A stretch of 7,301 nucleotides of DNA from Candidatus Schekmanbacteria bacterium GWA2_38_11 (GTDB lineage: Bacteria > Schekmanbacteria > GWA2-38-11). The position numbers were made by a program, and so were the translations under genes. Of the stretch, positions 6,480 through 7,301 are shown one piece after another. The stretch is taken from positions 3,223 to 10,523 of the forward strand of contig MGDB01000019.1 in the NCBI GenBank assembly GCA_001790645.1, in the 5' to 3' direction. Positions within the stretch are counted from its first letter, which is position 1. Every line of letters starts with the position of its first letter. The notes under the pieces were generated by a model that did not search any database, was not told the DNA's origin, and saw only the letters and a list, made by a program, of their open reading frames with translations.

Positions 6480-6482
6480 TTT

Positions 6483-7301
6483 ATGGAATTTAACATATTT
6501 GATTTTCACCCCCAGGTCGCGGCAGGGATCACTGCGGCTGGCTTTGTTACACCAACGCCGATTCAGGCTAAGGCGATCCCGCCGGTACTCCAGGGACACG
6601 ACGTCATGGGCCTTGCGCAGACAGGCACTGGAAAAACAGCGGCCTTCGTGCTGCCTATTCTTGAACGCCTGATAAAAGGACGGCGAGGCCGTATCGGGGC
6701 CCTCATCATTGCCCCAACACGAGAACTGACAGAGCAGATCCACGAGGCAATCTGCGAACTTGGAAGGCAGACACGCCTTCGCAGCTTAACCATTTATGGC
6801 GGCGTGAGCATAAACCCGCAGATACAGAAACTGCGCAATGGTGTCGACATAGTAGCCGCTTGTCCAGGGCGCTTGCTCGACCATATCAATCAGCGCACGA
6901 TCAACCTGTCCCATGTGGAAGTGCTGGTACTTGACGAGGCAGACCGGATGTTTGACATGGGTTTTTTGCCTGATATCCGGAAGATCATCAGGCACGTACC
7001 GGCAAAGCGCCAGACGCTGATGTTTTCGGCAACCATGCCCGATGATATCAGGCACCTTGCTCAAGACGTCCTGCACAATCCTGTAACGGTGCAGGTCAAT
7101 CACAGTGTACCATTAAGCACTGTTACACATGCGCTCTACCCGGTAGCTAAGCATCTGAAAACCGCATTTCTTATAGAATTACTGCACCATACCGACACTG
7201 AGTCGGTCCTTGTTTTTATGCGCACGAAACACGGCGCAAGGCGGGTAGGGGAGCAGCTTGAAAAGGCAGGCTATAGTGCCGCATCGCTTCAGGGGAACCT
7301 T
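6483..7301 (+). CDS. rhlE: RhlE-type DEAD-box ATP-dependent RNA helicase, partial (C-terminus outside the window)
   Basis: The first 273 residues are present and the frame is open at the right edge. DEAD-box helicases use ATP to unwind short RNA duplexes in ribosome assembly, mRNA decay and cold adaptation, in the cytoplasm. Motifs in order: Phe8 and the Q motif with PTPIQ (24-28), motif I AQTGTGKT (45-52), Ia PTREL (78-82), GG (106-107), Ib CPGR (127-130), II DEAD (151-154), III SAT (182-184), and the start of the second RecA domain with LVFMRTKHGA (243-252) and LQGNL (269-273). Motifs V and VI (including HRIGRTGR) would follow beyond the edge. Cys for Thr in motif Ib is, from memory, shared with Geobacter-like RhlE proteins. 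The gene is divergent from the sugar genes, has its own promoter and much higher GC, and is probably a chromosomal housekeeping neighbour rather than part of the polysaccharide locus. Confidence 0.95.
   Translation, partial: MEFNIFDFHPQVAAGITAAGFVTPTPIQAKAIPPVLQGHDVMGLAQTGTGKTAAFVLPILERLIKGRRGRIGALIIAPTRELTEQIHEAICELGRQTRLRSLTIYGGVSINPQIQKLRNGVDIVAACPGRLLDHINQRTINLSHVEVLVLDEADRMFDMGFLPDIRKIIRHVPAKRQTLMFSATMPDDIRHLAQDVLHNPVTVQVNHSVPLSTVTHALYPVAKHLKTAFLIELLHHTDTESVLVFMRTKHGARRVGEQLEKAGYSAASLQGNL

Larger units (their letters stand above)
6056..6482. other. AT-rich divergent intergenic region
   Basis: This 427-bp stretch carries no gene that I can support. Positions 6061-6240 are about 18 percent GC by hand count. 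The right half holds two divergent promoters. The left half would be transcribed as a roughly 240-nt leader of the glycosyltransferase mRNA. It contains a short palindrome at 6224-6233 and a weak ATAGAG/CTCTAT inverted repeat (6139-6144 and 6161-6166). I found no ops/JUMPstart GGCGGTAG element, riboswitch or terminator. Confidence 0.75.

Noticed and set aside
6861..6872. CPGR instead of TPGR in helicase motif Ib as a possibly defective site
   Set aside because: As I recall, RhlE proteins of Geobacter-like bacteria share this Cys, and all other visible motifs are intact, so it is a lineage feature rather than damage.
6396..7103. Minus-strand frames of 76-115 codons antisense to rhlE
   Set aside because: The plus strand carries an unbroken DEAD-box helicase. 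The antisense frames are a by-product of GC-rich codons and show no motifs.

Overview
The window reads as the edge of a surface-polysaccharide (O-antigen, capsule or exopolysaccharide) locus in a Gram-negative bacterium. Five genes lie on the minus strand. A divergently transcribed RhlE-type DEAD-box RNA helicase sits at the right edge on the plus strand. The helicase sequence (the start of the Q-motif region, a CPGR motif Ib, the LVFMRTKHGA stretch) resembles, from memory, RhlE proteins of Geobacter-like deltaproteobacteria (Desulfobacterota). That placement is an inference with low to moderate confidence; nothing in the window fixes the taxon.

Layout from right to left, the direction of transcription for most of it. 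At 6483-7301 (+) is rhlE, cut by the window edge. At 6056-6482 is a gene-poor, very AT-rich stretch with two well-formed back-to-back promoters, one for rhlE and one for the minus-strand genes. At 5156-6055 (-) is a family 2 glycosyltransferase. At 4928-5155 is a 228-bp gap with a candidate promoter and a perfect 7-2-7 palindrome in front of the next genes. At 4154-4927 (-) is glucose-1-phosphate cytidylyltransferase (rfbF). At 3116-4153 (-) is an extended SDR sugar-nucleotide epimerase/reductase. At 1856-3091 (-) is a sugar C-methyltransferase of the TylC3/NovU type. At 1-1756 (-) is a long, partial, secreted FG-GAP/VCBS beta-propeller protein. It is open to the left edge, so no stop codon is visible.

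How the genes fit together: RfbF activates glucose 1-phosphate to CDP-glucose. The SDR and the C-methyltransferase would then convert it into a modified, probably C-methyl-branched, CDP-sugar. The glycosyltransferase may transfer this or another sugar during glycan assembly. The usual next enzyme, CDP-glucose 4,6-dehydratase (RfbG), is not in the window, and the SDR lacks the dehydratase-type active-site signature, so the end product cannot be named. rfbF, the SDR gene and the methyltransferase gene are tightly packed (0 bp and 24 bp gaps) and share one reading frame, which indicates one transcript and translational coupling. The FG-GAP protein follows after 99 bp with its own good ribosome binding site and is probably exported.

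Hand-counted sample lines show a compositional mosaic. rhlE is in the mid-50s percent GC. The glycosyltransferase is in the low to mid 30s. The leader at 6061-6240 is about 18 percent. rfbF is about 45 percent and the FG-GAP gene in the upper 40s. This fits an acquired polysaccharide island next to a housekeeping gene. I see no tRNA, rRNA, insertion sequence, CRISPR array or convincing intrinsic terminator.
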